Part shown: one piece after another, positions 1-9,994 of the stretch
How the letters are laid out: each line of letters begins with the position of its first letter
How positions within the stretch are numbered: the stretch's first letter is position 1
Assembly (NCBI RefSeq): GCF_020923435.1
Contig: NZ_CP087263.1
Location: 1,073,970 to 1,137,969 of the forward strand
Length of the DNA: 64,000 bases
Direction of reading: 5' to 3'
DNA from: Brevibacillus humidisoli
GTDB lineage: Bacteria; Bacillota; Bacilli; Brevibacillales; Brevibacillaceae
Program-made: the position numbers and the translations under genes
Notes under the pieces: generated by a model
Told to the model about the DNA's origin: nothing
Seen by the model: the letters and a program-made list of their open reading frames with translations, nothing else
Database searches by the model: none

Positions 1-1
1 T

Positions 2-1177
2 GCGATGGATCCGAACACAGGAGAGATTTTGGGGATGAGTAGCCGCCCCACTTTTGATCCCAGCAGATACCAGGAGTATCCGAGCGAGATCTACAATCGG
101 AATTTGCCGATCTGGAAAACGTACGAGCCGGGCTCCACCTTCAAGATTGTCACCCTTGCCGCTGCCCTCAACGAAGGAGTGGTTAGCCTAAACGAGACAT
201 TTCACGATCCGGGTTACATAACCGTAGCTGGCGCACGCCTGCGCTGCTGGAAACGGTCAGGGCACGGCCAGGAGACCATGCTTGAGGTAGTGGAGAATTC
301 CTGCAACCCGGGATTTGTCACCATGGGCCAGCGTTTGGGCAAAGAAACCTTATTTGACTATATTCATAAATTTGGGTTCGGCAAAAAGACGGGCATTGAT
401 TTGCTCGGGGAGTCGACCGGACTGCTGTTTAAGTTGGATCGGGTTGGTCCGGTAGAACTTGGAACCACCTCATTCGGACAGGGGGTATCGGTTACCCCGA
501 TTCAGCAGATGGCAGCAGTTGCCGCAGCGATCAATGGCGGCAAGCTCTACAAACCGTATATTGCCAAAGAGTGGCGGAGCAGCATTACCCAGGATGTTGT
601 CGGTCGTGTTGAACCTACACTGGTACGACAGGTGATCAAGCCGGAGACCTCAGAAAAAGTGCGGTATGCTCTGGAAAGCGTGGTGGCCAGGGGAACAGGA
701 CGGAACGCCTTTATCGACGGCTACCGGGTCGGCGGCAAAACGGGCACAGCGCAAAAGGTAAAAGATGGGAAATATTCACAAGGAGAATACATTGTCTCCT
801 TCATCGGCTTTGCCCCTGCCGACGATCCCAAGATCCTCGTCTATGTCGCCATAGACAATCCGAAAGCAACCGCGTTTGGAGGGCTGATTGCCGCACCGAT
901 AGTACGCAACATACTGGAATCGTCCCTGCCGTATCTGGAAGTGCCGAAGCGGAGCAACCAGATTGAGCGGGAATACAAATACGGGGACAAAAAATATGTG
1001 GAAGTGCCCGATCTGACCGGGATGACCATGCGCGAGATTACAGCATCTTACTATACGATGCCGCTAGAGGTGGCGGGATACGGCACTCACGTGATCAAAC
1101 AGTCTCCCGAGCCGGGCAGCAAAGTGGAAGAGGGATCAAAAATTCGCGTATACCTTGGTGACAAAATGGTTAATTAG
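2..1177 (+). CDS. spoVD: Stage V sporulation protein D, 5'-truncated by window edge
   Basis: Class B penicillin-binding protein (transpeptidase) that cross-links peptidoglycan. In the family SpoVD works with SpoVE in making spore cortex. The N-terminal anchor and dimerisation domain lie outside the window; the frame is open from base 2. Counting from the first Met (base 5), the three penicillin-binding motifs are visible: STFK at residues 44-47, SCN at 99-101 and KTG at 245-247. A single PASTA domain follows at about 331-390. One PASTA domain and a position directly before murE favour SpoVD over the vegetative paralogue PBP2B, which usually carries two. First gene seen of the dcw cluster. Confidence 0.9.
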   Translation, partial: AMDPNTGEILGMSSRPTFDPSRYQEYPSEIYNRNLPIWKTYEPGSTFKIVTLAAALNEGVVSLNETFHDPGYITVAGARLRCWKRSGHGQETMLEVVENSCNPGFVTMGQRLGKETLFDYIHKFGFGKKTGIDLLGESTGLLFKLDRVGPVELGTTSFGQGVSVTPIQQMAAVAAAINGGKLYKPYIAKEWRSSITQDVVGRVEPTLVRQVIKPETSEKVRYALESVVARGTGRNAFIDGYRVGGKTGTAQKVKDGKYSQGEYIVSFIGFAPADDPKILVYVAIDNPKATAFGGLIAAPIVRNILESSLPYLEVPKRSNQIEREYKYGDKKYVEVPDLTGMTMREITASYYTMPLEVAGYGTHVIKQSPEPGSKVEEGSKIRVYLGDKMVN

Positions 1178-1238
1178 CTATACAATGGTGTTTCGGAGAG
1201 AAGCGTTGCCGATCTGCTGCACGCTCTCTTCTGCCAGT

Positions 1239-1267
1239 TTTAAAAACAGGCGTGATTCGTCTATACT
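1239..1267 (+). promoter_or_regulatory. Possible sigma-A promoter upstream of murE
   Basis: A TATACT -10 box (1262-1267) lies 17 bp downstream of a weak TTTAAA -35 box (1239-1244), inside the 119-bp gap between spoVD and murE. It could give murE and the genes after it their own transcription. The -35 match is poor. Confidence 0.3.
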
Positions 1268-1296
1268 AGACTTGAGAAAGATGGGGTGCCATTGTC

Positions 1297-2778
1297 ATGC
1301 TGCTCAAGGATTTGCTCGCTCCACTGCTAGTCGTCTCCCTGCATGGGAAGCAACAGTTGGAGATCACCGGACTGACTGCGGATTCACGACGCGTAAAGCC
1401 AGGTGACCTGTTCATCTGTCTGAGCGGATTCACTGTTGATGGACATACATACGCAGCCGAAGCGGTGGAGCGTGGTGCAGTCGCGGTCCTGGCAGAGCGG
1501 GAAGTGGCTGGGGTCGAGGCAGGAACAGTCGCCATCGTCCCCGACACACGCCGGGCAATGGCTATCCTCGCCGACCGTTTTTACGGTTCGCCTACGCATG
1601 AGTTGAAGTTGATTGGGGTGACCGGAACCAACGGGAAAACGACAACCACCCATTTGATCGACAAGATTTTGCGAGACCAGAAGAAGCATACCGGATTGAT
1701 CGGAACCATACACATGCGAATTGGAGAAGAATACGAGGAGATAAAGAACACCACGCCTGACATCCTTGAACTGCAGCGCAGTTTTCGCAGGATGCGCGAT
1801 GTGGATACCGAGTACGGGATCATGGAAGTCTCCTCGCATGCACTTGACATCGGTCGTGTGCACGGATGCAACTTTCACACCGCCGTATTTACCAACTTGA
1901 CCCAGGATCATCTCGACTACCATCAGACGATGGAAAACTATCGGCTTGCAAAGTCGCTGCTTTTTGCGCAGTTGGGCAACAGTTATGACCCGCAGCGGAT
2001 GAAAACAGCGGTATTGAATGTGGACGATCCTGCTTCCACTTTTTTGGCCCGGGTCACGGCGGCGCGGGTTCTTACCTACGGTATTGAGCAGCAGGCTGCG
2101 GTACGGGCCAAAGATATTCGCATCACCAGCCGGGGGACCTCGTTTACGGTTGACACGTATGCTGGTGCGGAGGAACTGAATCTCCGTCTGATCGGCAAGT
2201 TTAATGTGTACAATGCACTGGCCGCGATTGCTGCTACGCTTCCCGAAGGAGTACCTCTCAGCGCAATCAAAAAAAGCTTGGAAGACGTCCGAGGCGTGGA
2301 CGGCCGCTTTGAACCCGTAGACGATGGGCAGCCTTTTACTGTCATTGTGGATTATTCCCATACGCCGGACAGCTTGGAAAATGCCCTGCAAACGGTTCGC
2401 GAGTTTGCCCGTGGCAGAGTTTTCTGCATCATCGGGTGCGGCGGTGACCGGGATAGGAGCAAACGCCCAATTATGGCCCGGATTGCAACAAAATATGCTG
2501 ACATCAGCGTCTTAACTTCAGATAACCCTCGTTCCGAGGATCCCCATGCGATTCTCGCCGACATGGCGGCAGGGCTGACCGATATTGCTGAGAGCCGTTA
2601 CGTTTTGGAAGCAGACCGGCGCGAAGCGATTCGCCACGCCGTCCGCGAGGCCCGGGAACATGATGTGATCCTGATCGCCGGCAAAGGCCACGAGACATAT
2701 CAGACGATTAAAGGCGTCAATCATCCGTTCGATGATCGCATCGTTGCGCGGGAAGCAATTCGTGAGCGTACCTGTTAG
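1297..2778 (+). CDS. murE: UDP-N-acetylmuramoyl-tripeptide synthetase (meso-DAP adding)
   Basis: Cytoplasmic ATP-dependent ligase that adds the third residue to UDP-MurNAc-L-Ala-D-Glu. The 493-residue product has the Mur-ligase P-loop GTNGKTTTT at 110-118. The motif DNPR at 409-412, followed by SEDP, is the known specificity signature for meso-diaminopimelate, whereas lysine-type enzymes have a different residue in place of the Arg. This indicates DAP-type peptidoglycan. The ATG follows a weak purine-rich site (GATGGGGTG). murF does not follow, so the next ligase step must be encoded elsewhere, as in B. subtilis. Confidence 0.95.
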   Translation: MLLKDLLAPLLVVSLHGKQQLEITGLTADSRRVKPGDLFICLSGFTVDGHTYAAEAVERGAVAVLAEREVAGVEAGTVAIVPDTRRAMAILADRFYGSPTHELKLIGVTGTNGKTTTTHLIDKILRDQKKHTGLIGTIHMRIGEEYEEIKNTTPDILELQRSFRRMRDVDTEYGIMEVSSHALDIGRVHGCNFHTAVFTNLTQDHLDYHQTMENYRLAKSLLFAQLGNSYDPQRMKTAVLNVDDPASTFLARVTAARVLTYGIEQQAAVRAKDIRITSRGTSFTVDTYAGAEELNLRLIGKFNVYNALAAIAATLPEGVPLSAIKKSLEDVRGVDGRFEPVDDGQPFTVIVDYSHTPDSLENALQTVREFARGRVFCIIGCGGDRDRSKRPIMARIATKYADISVLTSDNPRSEDPHAILADMAAGLTDIAESRYVLEADRREAIRHAVREAREHDVILIAGKGHETYQTIKGVNHPFDDRIVAREAIRERTC

Positions 2779-2853
2779 TCTGGCAGCCCAGCCTAGGCTT
2801 GATAGAAAGGCAGGATTCACGGAGTACGACGTCGAGGAAAGGAGGGTGGGAGC

Positions 2854-3819
2854 ATGCCGTTTGACAATGTACTATTTATTACGATCATCGCCTCATTTTT
2901 AATCGCCGTACTGATTGGTCCGTTATTCATTCCTGCTCTTCGCCGGCTTAAGTTCGGGCAGAGCATCCGCCAAGAAGGGCCTGAATCCCACCACAAAAAA
3001 GCCGGCACTCCGACAATGGGTGGTACCATCATTATCCTGGCATTGGTTTTTACGGTGCTCAAGTTCGCCAATACGACGGTGGAAGTGCTGTTTTTGCTGT
3101 TGGTGACGCTTGGTTACGGACTTATTGGTTTCTTGGATGATTTTATTAAAATCAGCAAAAAGCGTAATCTTGGCCTGACGGCGAGGCAAAAGTTTTTGGG
3201 CCAAGGAATCTTGGCAGTCCTTGCTTATTACCTGCTGTTGTACATGGGACACGACACAACGCTGCAGTTCCCCGGCACACCTTGGGACATTGAACTGGGC
3301 TGGTTTTATTTCCCGTTTTTGCTCTTTCTGCTGGTGGGAACGACTAATGCTGTCAATATTACGGACGGACTTGACGGACTGCTCGCCGGTACCGGGGCGA
3401 TTGCCTTTGGTGCGTATGCGATCATTGCCTGGCTGTCGAGCATGCCCGATACTGCCATCTTCAGTGCGGCTGTGGTGGGAGCAGTGCTTGGTTTTCTCGT
3501 TTTCAACGCCCATCCAGCCCGCGTGTTCATGGGAGACACCGGCTCGCTAGCCTTGGGCGGTGCTTTGGCCGGAATTGCGATTATGACCAAGACGGAACTG
3601 CTGCTCGCGATTATTGGCGGTGTCTTTGTAGTGGAGACACTGTCAGTGATCATGCAGGTGATATCGTTCAAGACCAGAGGAAAGCGTATCTTTCGGATGA
3701 GTCCTCTGCATCATCACTTTGAGCTGACGGGATGGTCGGAGTGGCGGGTAGTCGTTACGTTCTGGTTGGTGGGCATGGTTTTTGCCGGTGTGGGGGTTTA
3801 TCTGGAGGTGCTACGCTGA
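2854..3819 (+). CDS. mraY: Phospho-N-acetylmuramoyl-pentapeptide transferase
   Basis: Integral membrane enzyme that moves phospho-MurNAc-pentapeptide onto undecaprenyl phosphate to form lipid I. The 321-residue length and multiple hydrophobic segments fit the family. Conserved pieces visible include GTPTMGG near the N-terminus, the cytoplasmic LGFLDD-type loop (here [10 protein letters not shown]), the NITDGLDGL motif with catalytic aspartates, and the terminal HHHFE motif. A strong AAAGGAGG site precedes the ATG. murD starts one base after the stop. Confidence 0.96.
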   Translation: MPFDNVLFITIIASFLIAVLIGPLFIPALRRLKFGQSIRQEGPESHHKKAGTPTMGGTIIILALVFTVLKFANTTVEVLFLLLVTLGYGLIGFLDDFIKISKKRNLGLTARQKFLGQGILAVLAYYLLLYMGHDTTLQFPGTPWDIELGWFYFPFLLFLLVGTTNAVNITDGLDGLLAGTGAIAFGAYAIIAWLSSMPDTAIFSAAVVGAVLGFLVFNAHPARVFMGDTGSLALGGALAGIAIMTKTELLLAIIGGVFVVETLSVIMQVISFKTRGKRIFRMSPLHHHFELTGWSEWRVVVTFWLVGMVFAGVGVYLEVLR

Positions 3820-3820
3820 T

Positions 3821-5194
3821 ATGAATCGCTGGAAAGACGAACAAGTGATCGTGCTCGGTATGGCAAAAAGCGGTGTAGCGGTTGCAAAACTGCTGCACCG
3901 CTTTGGTGCTAACGTGATCGTCAATGATAAGAAGCCGCGCGAAGAAGCGAGCGGTGTGGAGGAACTGGAGGCGCTCGGCATCACCGTGCTCACTGGCGGC
4001 CACCCCGACGATCTGATCCATCCCGGTGTCAGTCTGGTCGTGAAGAACCCTGGCATCCCCTACGAGGCGCCGCCAGTGGCCAAAGCAGTTGCACTTGGCA
4101 TACCGGTGATCACAGAAGTAGAACTTGCCTACCATTTGTCTAAAGCACCGATTGTTGGTATCACCGGCTCCAATGGCAAAACAACGACGACAACGCTAGT
4201 GGGTCAGATGCTGAAGGCGGCGGGAATCAGCGTACGGGTGGGAGGAAATATCGGCACGGTCCTGTGTGAGCTGGCCGAGACCGCTCACAGTGATCAATGG
4301 CTGGTTGCAGAGCTGAGCAGCTTTCAATTGATGGGAACGGAACACTTCCGCCCCCGTATTGGCACAATCCTTAATCTCTACCCCGCCCACCTGGATTATC
4401 ACAAGACCCTGGAGAAATACTTTGCAGCCAAACAAAAGCTGTTTGCCAATCAGACAGCAGATGATTACGCTGTGCTTCCATATGACCAACCCGAAGTACG
4501 GGCGCTTGCCGAGAGGCTGCCGAGTCAGGTCTACTACTTCAGCCGCAGGTCAGCGGTGAGACCTGGTGTATTCATCCGGGAAGGAAAGATCGTCTGGGCT
4601 GACGAAGCAGGACGGGAAGAAGTGGTGATGGCCGTTGACGAGGTGGCGCTGCGTGGCGAACACAACCTGGAAAATGCGCTGGCAGCAGCGCTGATCAGTC
4701 GGTTGGCGGGAGCCGATCTTGCGGCGATCGCCAGCGTACTCTCCACTTTTACGGGGCTGGCCCACCGTCTGGAATTCGTGGCCGAGATTCATGGTGTCAA
4801 GTATTACAACGATTCCAAAGCGACTAATCCTGTTGCGGCGATACGCTCGATTGGCGCCTTCGAAGAACCAATCGTGCTCATTGCGGGAGGACTGGACCGG
4901 GGAATCGACTTTCGTGATCTGGTTCCTGTCATGAAGGAGCATGTAAAGGGTCTGGTCGCTTATGGACAGACTGCCGAGATTCTGCTCGCTCGCGCCCGGG
5001 AGGCGGGGATTGACAATTGTATTCGCGTCGATACTGTGGAGGAGGCCGTCTTTGCTGCAGCCAAACTGGCGCAGACAGGTGATGTGGTTCTGCTCAGCCC
5101 AGCCTGTGCCAGTTGGGACATGTTCCCATCCTATGAAGTACGGGGGAGCATGTTTAAGGATGGCGTGCATAGACTGAAAACAAGCCTAGTATAA
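3821..5194 (+). CDS. murD: UDP-N-acetylmuramoylalanine--D-glutamate ligase
   Basis: Cytoplasmic Mur ligase that adds D-Glu to UDP-MurNAc-L-Ala. I chose the ATG at 3821 over an upstream in-frame ATG at 3782 because GGAGGTG (3804-3810) is correctly spaced for it and the upstream start would lie inside mraY. The product is 457 residues, with an N-terminal nucleotide-sugar fold (VLGMAKSG), a P-loop GSNGKTTTT, the central YNDSKATNP motif and a C-terminal LLSPACASWDMF motif, all typical of MurD. Confidence 0.95.
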   Translation: MNRWKDEQVIVLGMAKSGVAVAKLLHRFGANVIVNDKKPREEASGVEELEALGITVLTGGHPDDLIHPGVSLVVKNPGIPYEAPPVAKAVALGIPVITEVELAYHLSKAPIVGITGSNGKTTTTTLVGQMLKAAGISVRVGGNIGTVLCELAETAHSDQWLVAELSSFQLMGTEHFRPRIGTILNLYPAHLDYHKTLEKYFAAKQKLFANQTADDYAVLPYDQPEVRALAERLPSQVYYFSRRSAVRPGVFIREGKIVWADEAGREEVVMAVDEVALRGEHNLENALAAALISRLAGADLAAIASVLSTFTGLAHRLEFVAEIHGVKYYNDSKATNPVAAIRSIGAFEEPIVLIAGGLDRGIDFRDLVPVMKEHVKGLVAYGQTAEILLARAREAGIDNCIRVDTVEEAVFAAAKLAQTGDVVLLSPACASWDMFPSYEVRGSMFKDGVHRLKTSLV

Positions 5195-5317
5195 CGGGCC
5201 GTCCTCTACGGCGACATAAAGGGAACAACGGCTGGACTGTGTGACAGTCGCCAATCGTTCGATAGGAACCAAATGGGTAGGATGTCAGGAGGACGGCGGC
5301 AAGAAAGGATGGCTTGC

Positions 5318-6406
5318 ATGAGTAAAGTACGCTCTGCTCCTGACTTTGTGATCATTTTCTCCACCCTCTTCCTATTGGGATTAGGAATTGTCATGGTCTA
5401 CAGTGCCAGTGCGGTAGTCGCATTGAAACATGGCGATGCCTACTTCTTTACCAAGCGGCAGTTGATTTTTGCCATACTGGGGATAGCCTCGATGTATACG
5501 GTGATGAACATCGACTATTGGGTGTGGAAACGGTGGGCCAAGGCAGCATTCTACACAAGTATCGGCCTGCTGATTCTGGTCCTGGTGATCGGTGTTGAGG
5601 TGAACGGCTCCAAGAGTTGGCTCGGATTGGGCGCGTTTGGCATACAGCCTGGTGAGTTCGCCAAAATTGGCGTCGCCATTTATCTGGCGAAATGGCTGGC
5701 CGATCATCAAAAACAAATCGTCCTGTTTCAAAAAGGACTGCTTCCGGCATTGGCTATACCCGTTGTTTGCTTTGCGCTGATTATGCTGCAGCCTGATTTA
5801 GGGACAGGCACAGTGCTGATGGGGACGGCGATTCTGATGATCTTCGTGGCCGGAGCGCGCATCAGCCATTACATTGCCTTTGGCATTCTCGGCATCGCCA
5901 GTTTTGTTGGCCTCGTCCTGTCAGCGCCTTATCGGATCAAGCGGATCACCGCGTTTATCGATCCTTGGCAGGACCCACTCAACTCCGGCTATCAGATTAT
6001 CCAGTCGTTGTACGCGATTGGACCGGGTGGCCTGCTCGGATTAGGGCTTGGACAGAGCAGACAAAAGCACTTATACTTACCTGAACCGTATAACGACTTC
6101 ATCTTTTCGATCATTGCCGAGGAATTGGGCTTCATCGGAGGCACATTGGTTTTGCTCCTCTTCCTGCTGCTCTTGTGGCGTGGAATGCGGGTTGCCATCA
6201 CTGCCCCAGATCTGTTTGGCAGTCTGCTTGCGGTTGGCATTATCGGCATGATCGCCATCCAAGTTGTGATTAATGTTGGAGTCGTCACCGGCATGTTTCC
6301 CGTAACGGGGATTACGCTGCCGTTTTTAAGTTACGGGGGATCGTCCCTGACCCTGATGCTGACAGCTGTAGGGATCCTCCTGAACATCTCTCGATTTGCC
6401 CGCTGA
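5318..6406 (+). CDS. spoVE: SEDS-family glycosyltransferase, stage V sporulation protein E / FtsW type
   Basis: Polytopic SEDS protein that polymerises lipid II into glycan strands together with a class B PBP. The sequence shows about ten hydrophobic segments, an early GIVMVYSAS segment, QPDLGTG in the middle and the C-terminal GGSS motif. The ATG at 5318 follows an AAAGGA site at 8 nt, and in-frame upstream ATGs are less well placed; this gives 362 residues. Its position between murD and murG, with spoVD in the same cluster, matches spoVE of B. subtilis. An FtsW with vegetative function cannot be excluded from sequence. Confidence 0.85.
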   Translation: MSKVRSAPDFVIIFSTLFLLGLGIVMVYSASAVVALKHGDAYFFTKRQLIFAILGIASMYTVMNIDYWVWKRWAKAAFYTSIGLLILVLVIGVEVNGSKSWLGLGAFGIQPGEFAKIGVAIYLAKWLADHQKQIVLFQKGLLPALAIPVVCFALIMLQPDLGTGTVLMGTAILMIFVAGARISHYIAFGILGIASFVGLVLSAPYRIKRITAFIDPWQDPLNSGYQIIQSLYAIGPGGLLGLGLGQSRQKHLYLPEPYNDFIFSIIAEELGFIGGTLVLLLFLLLLWRGMRVAITAPDLFGSLLAVGIIGMIAIQVVINVGVVTGMFPVTGITLPFLSYGGSSLTLMLTAVGILLNISRFAR

Positions 6407-6459
6407 CTACGGAAGTGCAGAGGGCAAGCGTTCGATAAAGAAAGCAAGGTGATCCATTT

Positions 6460-7554
6460 ATGCGTGTCGTTTTGACTGGAGGAGGAACAGGAGGACATAT
6501 CTATCCGGCGCTGGCGATTGCTGGTGAGCTGAAGCGTCTGGAGCCGGAGGCCTCTTTTCTGTACGTAGGAACAAACAAAGGACTGGAATCATCTCTCGTG
6601 CCTCGACAGGGAATTCCCTTCGAGGCCATTGACATTTCCGGATTCAAACGCAAGTTGACATTTGAAAATGCGCGCACGATCTGGAGGTTCTTGCGGGCGG
6701 TCTCCCGTTCCAAACAGATTTTGCGCGAGTACCGGCCCGATCTGGTTGTCGGGACCGGTGGTTACGTATGCGGTCCGGTTGTCTATGCCGCCAGCCGACT
6801 TGGCATTCCCACGTTGATTCACGAACAAAACGTCGTACCGGGTCTGACCAACCGATTTCTGGCTCGCTTTGCCAGCAAAATCGCCGTTTCATTTGAGGAA
6901 TCGCTTGCTTACTTCCCGAAGCAGAAAACCGTGTTCACCGGCAATCCGCGAGCCACTGAGGTGATCCATGGAGATGCCGAAGCGGCAAGGCGATCGCTCT
7001 CGATCCCAACCGACAAAAAAATTATCCTGCTGGTCGGAGGAAGCCGCGGGGCGAGAGCGATAAACGAAGCCACCCTGGTCTTGTCCGAAGCAATGAGTGA
7101 GTTCACTGATTGCCACTTTGTCTACGTAACAGGTGAAGTACATTACGAAACGATCAAAGCCACGCTGCATGAACGATCAGGCAGCCCGGACAATCTGACG
7201 CTGCTGCCATACGTTCACAATATGCCCGATCTGTTGGCTGCCACCTATGTGAGCGTCAACCGTGCTGGAGCATCTACTTTGGCTGAGCTGACTGCGCTTG
7301 GGATCCCGTCCATTCTCATCCCGTCTCCTTATGTGACCAACAATCATCAGGAAAAAAATGCCCGCGGTTTGGAACGGGCAGGAGCTGCGGTCGTGCTGCT
7401 AGAAAAAGAACTAAGCGGGGCGACGCTGAAGCAGGCACTTGCGTCTATCCTCGGCGACCAAGACAAGTGGTCACAGATGCATGACCAGTCACGTAAGATA
7501 GGGAAACCGGATGCAGCCCGACAGATTGTCCACCTGCTCAGGGGGACACACTGA
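6460..7554 (+). CDS. murG: UDP-GlcNAc--MurNAc-pentapeptide undecaprenol GlcNAc transferase
   Basis: Peripheral membrane GT28 enzyme that converts lipid I to lipid II. The 364-residue protein starts with the glycine-rich GGGTGGHIYP loop at residues 7-16, followed by HEQNVVPG, GGSRGARAIN and NRAGASTLAEL, which together form the UDP-GlcNAc site. AAGGTGAT precedes the ATG. It lies between spoVE and murB in the usual order. Confidence 0.96.
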   Translation: MRVVLTGGGTGGHIYPALAIAGELKRLEPEASFLYVGTNKGLESSLVPRQGIPFEAIDISGFKRKLTFENARTIWRFLRAVSRSKQILREYRPDLVVGTGGYVCGPVVYAASRLGIPTLIHEQNVVPGLTNRFLARFASKIAVSFEESLAYFPKQKTVFTGNPRATEVIHGDAEAARRSLSIPTDKKIILLVGGSRGARAINEATLVLSEAMSEFTDCHFVYVTGEVHYETIKATLHERSGSPDNLTLLPYVHNMPDLLAATYVSVNRAGASTLAELTALGIPSILIPSPYVTNNHQEKNARGLERAGAAVVLLEKELSGATLKQALASILGDQDKWSQMHDQSRKIGKPDAARQIVHLLRGTH

Positions 7555-7662
7555 CTAATGCCCGTTGGGCGTTTGTCACGCTGCCATCTTCCTTCGCATA
7601 GGATGAAGCAAACACGTGATCAGAGCAAGTTCCGACCTAGCATTCGTGTCAGGAGGTTAACC

Positions 7663-8568
7663 ATGAGGCATATCGCAGAAAAGCTAACAGCAGCAGGTAT
7701 CGGAAAAGTGTGGTTGGATGAACCTCTGGCCAATCATACGACTTGGCGAATCGGGGGACCTGCCGACCTGTTAATCCAGCCAAAAGATAAAGCATCGCTG
7801 CTTTACGCTGTCCAGTTGATTCATCGTCACAATATTCCTTGGAGTGTAATTGGGCGCGGTTCCAACCTTCTAGTGAGGGATGGAGGGATTCGAGGAGCTG
7901 TGTTCAAGGTGGCTGAGGGCTTAAGTCACTGTGAGTTTAAGGGCGAAGAGGTGTGTGTTGGTGCCGGGTACTCGATGATCCGTCTGACGGTGGAAGCGGG
8001 AAAACATGGATTAACAGGTTTGGAGTTCGCTGGGGGCATACCTGGCTCGGTTGGTGGTGCCGTCTACATGAATGCAGGGGCGCACGGATCGGATCTGTCA
8101 CGTATTATTAAAGAAGCTGAAGTCCTCTTCGAAGATGGTGAGACAAAGGTGTTAACCAACGAGGAATTGAAGTTCCGTTACCGCACGTCGCTGCTGCAGG
8201 AAAAAAAGGGGATTGTGTTGGAAGCGGTGCTTCAATTGCGCAAGGGTGATCGCAAAGCAATCTCGGCAGCCTTGGCTTCCAACAAAGATCGACGCCGTCA
8301 GACGCAACCTCTGCAGCTGCCCTGTGCTGGCAGTGTGTTCCGTAATCCACCAGGTGACCACGCCGGGAGATTGATCGAGGCGGCCGGTTTGAAGGGATAT
8401 ACCTACGGGGGCGCACAAATCTCGGAGATACACGCCAACTTCATCGTCAATCGTGGAGGTGCCTTGGCTACCGACGTCCTCACCTTGATGGAGCATGTAC
8501 GGACCGTAGTCAAAGAAACATTTGGAGTCGACTTGCATCCTGAAGTATTGGTGGTGGGCGAGGGGTAA
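7663..8568 (+). CDS. murB: UDP-N-acetylenolpyruvoylglucosamine reductase
   Basis: FAD enzyme that reduces UDP-GlcNAc-enolpyruvate to UDP-MurNAc using NADPH. The ATG at 7663 follows AGGAGGTTAACC, a clear ribosome site; the open frame extends 35 codons further upstream without a site. The product is 301 residues. FAD-binding GRGSNLLVRDGG and GAVYMNAGAHG are present. The catalytic serine lies in AGSVFRNP. The length and lack of an extra domain fit type II MurB. The next gene, murA, catalyses the preceding step. Confidence 0.95.
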   Translation: MRHIAEKLTAAGIGKVWLDEPLANHTTWRIGGPADLLIQPKDKASLLYAVQLIHRHNIPWSVIGRGSNLLVRDGGIRGAVFKVAEGLSHCEFKGEEVCVGAGYSMIRLTVEAGKHGLTGLEFAGGIPGSVGGAVYMNAGAHGSDLSRIIKEAEVLFEDGETKVLTNEELKFRYRTSLLQEKKGIVLEAVLQLRKGDRKAISAALASNKDRRRQTQPLQLPCAGSVFRNPPGDHAGRLIEAAGLKGYTYGGAQISEIHANFIVNRGGALATDVLTLMEHVRTVVKETFGVDLHPEVLVVGEG

Positions 8569-8583
8569 CACGGAGGTGAAAGT

Positions 8584-9837
8584 TTGGAGACTTTTACTAT
8601 CGAAGGTGGAAGACCTTTGTCCGGAACTCTTCGAATACAAGGAGCTAAGAACGCTGCCCTGCCCATTCTGGCTGCTGCCGTGTTGGCAGAAGGGCAATTC
8701 CATATCTATGACGCACCTCACCTGAAGGACATCGAAGTGATGATTGAAATCTTGTCGGCGTTAGGTGCAAAGGCGGTTCATGCAGATGGGTGTGTAAGCC
8801 TGGATACCACCTCCATCTCGGTAACCCATGTGCCAGACGACTTGATGGGCCAAATGCGATCTTCCATTTTTTTGATGGGCCCCTTACTCGCACGTTTCGG
8901 TGAAGTAACCATTTCCCGTCCCGGTGGCTGTGCCATTGGCGAACGGCGGATCGATCTACACCTCAGCGGACTCTCCGCGCTGGGGGCAAAGATTGAAGAA
9001 GTGGAAGGATACATCACGTTCCGCGCCACACAACTGCGTGGCACCAACATCTTCCTCTCCTTTCCCAGTGTGGGCGCTACAGAAAACATCATGATGGCGG
9101 CCGTATATGCTAAAGGAACGACACGGATTTGCAATGCAGCGAGGGAGCCGGAAATCGTCGATCTGCAGAACTTTCTCAATGCAATGGGAGCGCGGATCCG
9201 TGGAGCCGGAACCGATACGATTGAGATCGACGGTGTGTCATCCCTGCGTGCCGTCAGTTACCGGGTGATTCCCGACCGGATCGTAACCGGTACTCATATG
9301 CTAGCCGCAGGGATCGCTCAGGGACATATCGAATTAACCAACACCATCCCCGAACATCTTACGGCACTGATTGAAGTGGTGCGAAGCTGCGGTGTTGAAA
9401 TCAAGACCCACCATGATATAATGGAAATAAAAAGTACTGCGCGCCCCAACGCCATTGACAGAATCATCACGTCGCCCTTTCCGGGGTTTCCGACAGATTT
9501 GCAGGCGCAGATGATGGTTTTCCTGGCACAGGCCAGGGGAACAAGTGTGATTAAAGAGACCGTCTTTGAAGGAAGATTCAAACACGTCAATGAATTGGCC
9601 CGAATGGGAGCATCTATTTACGTCGATCTAGGCACAGCCTTTATCCGAGGTGTTGACAGACTAAGCGGTGCTGCCGTGGAAGCGACCGATCTGCGAGCTG
9701 GAGCAGCACTCGTACTTGCTGGATTGGGTGCGGAAGGTACAACTGTTGTGGAAGAGGTTTGCCATATCGACCGCGGCTACGAACGACTGGATTGGCAACT
9801 GCAGCAGTTGGGAGCTAACATCGTTCGCAAAACATGA
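8584..9837 (+). CDS. murA: UDP-N-acetylglucosamine 1-carboxyvinyltransferase
   Basis: Cytoplasmic enzyme of the first committed step of peptidoglycan synthesis: it transfers enolpyruvate from PEP to UDP-GlcNAc and is the fosfomycin target. The start is TTG (8584), set by GGAGGTG 6-8 nt upstream; 417 residues. Two inside-out alpha/beta domains are indicated by internal similarity. The catalytic cysteine of the family is Cys116 in GGCAIGERRID, so the enzyme should be fosfomycin-sensitive at that residue. In B. subtilis murAA lies outside the dcw cluster; here the gene is inside it and ends at a terminator. Confidence 0.95.
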   Translation: METFTIEGGRPLSGTLRIQGAKNAALPILAAAVLAEGQFHIYDAPHLKDIEVMIEILSALGAKAVHADGCVSLDTTSISVTHVPDDLMGQMRSSIFLMGPLLARFGEVTISRPGGCAIGERRIDLHLSGLSALGAKIEEVEGYITFRATQLRGTNIFLSFPSVGATENIMMAAVYAKGTTRICNAAREPEIVDLQNFLNAMGARIRGAGTDTIEIDGVSSLRAVSYRVIPDRIVTGTHMLAAGIAQGHIELTNTIPEHLTALIEVVRSCGVEIKTHHDIMEIKSTARPNAIDRIITSPFPGFPTDLQAQMMVFLAQARGTSVIKETVFEGRFKHVNELARMGASIYVDLGTAFIRGVDRLSGAAVEATDLRAGAALVLAGLGAEGTTVVEEVCHIDRGYERLDWQLQQLGANIVRKT

Positions 9838-9910
9838 TAGTGCGTGTTCGATTCAGGGACTTCCTTGCCGTTTCGTACACCTCTATCGCTATAAAGAAGC
9901 ACGAAGATAG

Positions 9911-9940
9911 AAAGCGGCATATGGATGTATGCCGCTTTTC
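9911..9940 (+). terminator. Hairpin terminator after murA
   Basis: A perfect 10-bp stem (9911-9920 with 9929-9938, AAAGCGGCAT and its complement) with an 8-nt loop ends in TTTT. It separates the mur genes from divIB, so downstream division genes may need readthrough or their own promoter. Confidence 0.65.
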
Positions 9941-9994
9941 AATCGTTACGCCCTGTTGGGCGCCCGTGAACAGAGGGGCTACGGAGGAATAGAG

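Noticed and set aside
5195-5317. Possible small gene between murD and spoVE
   Set aside because: Only a short extension of the spoVE frame is present, and the best ribosome site points to ATG 5318.
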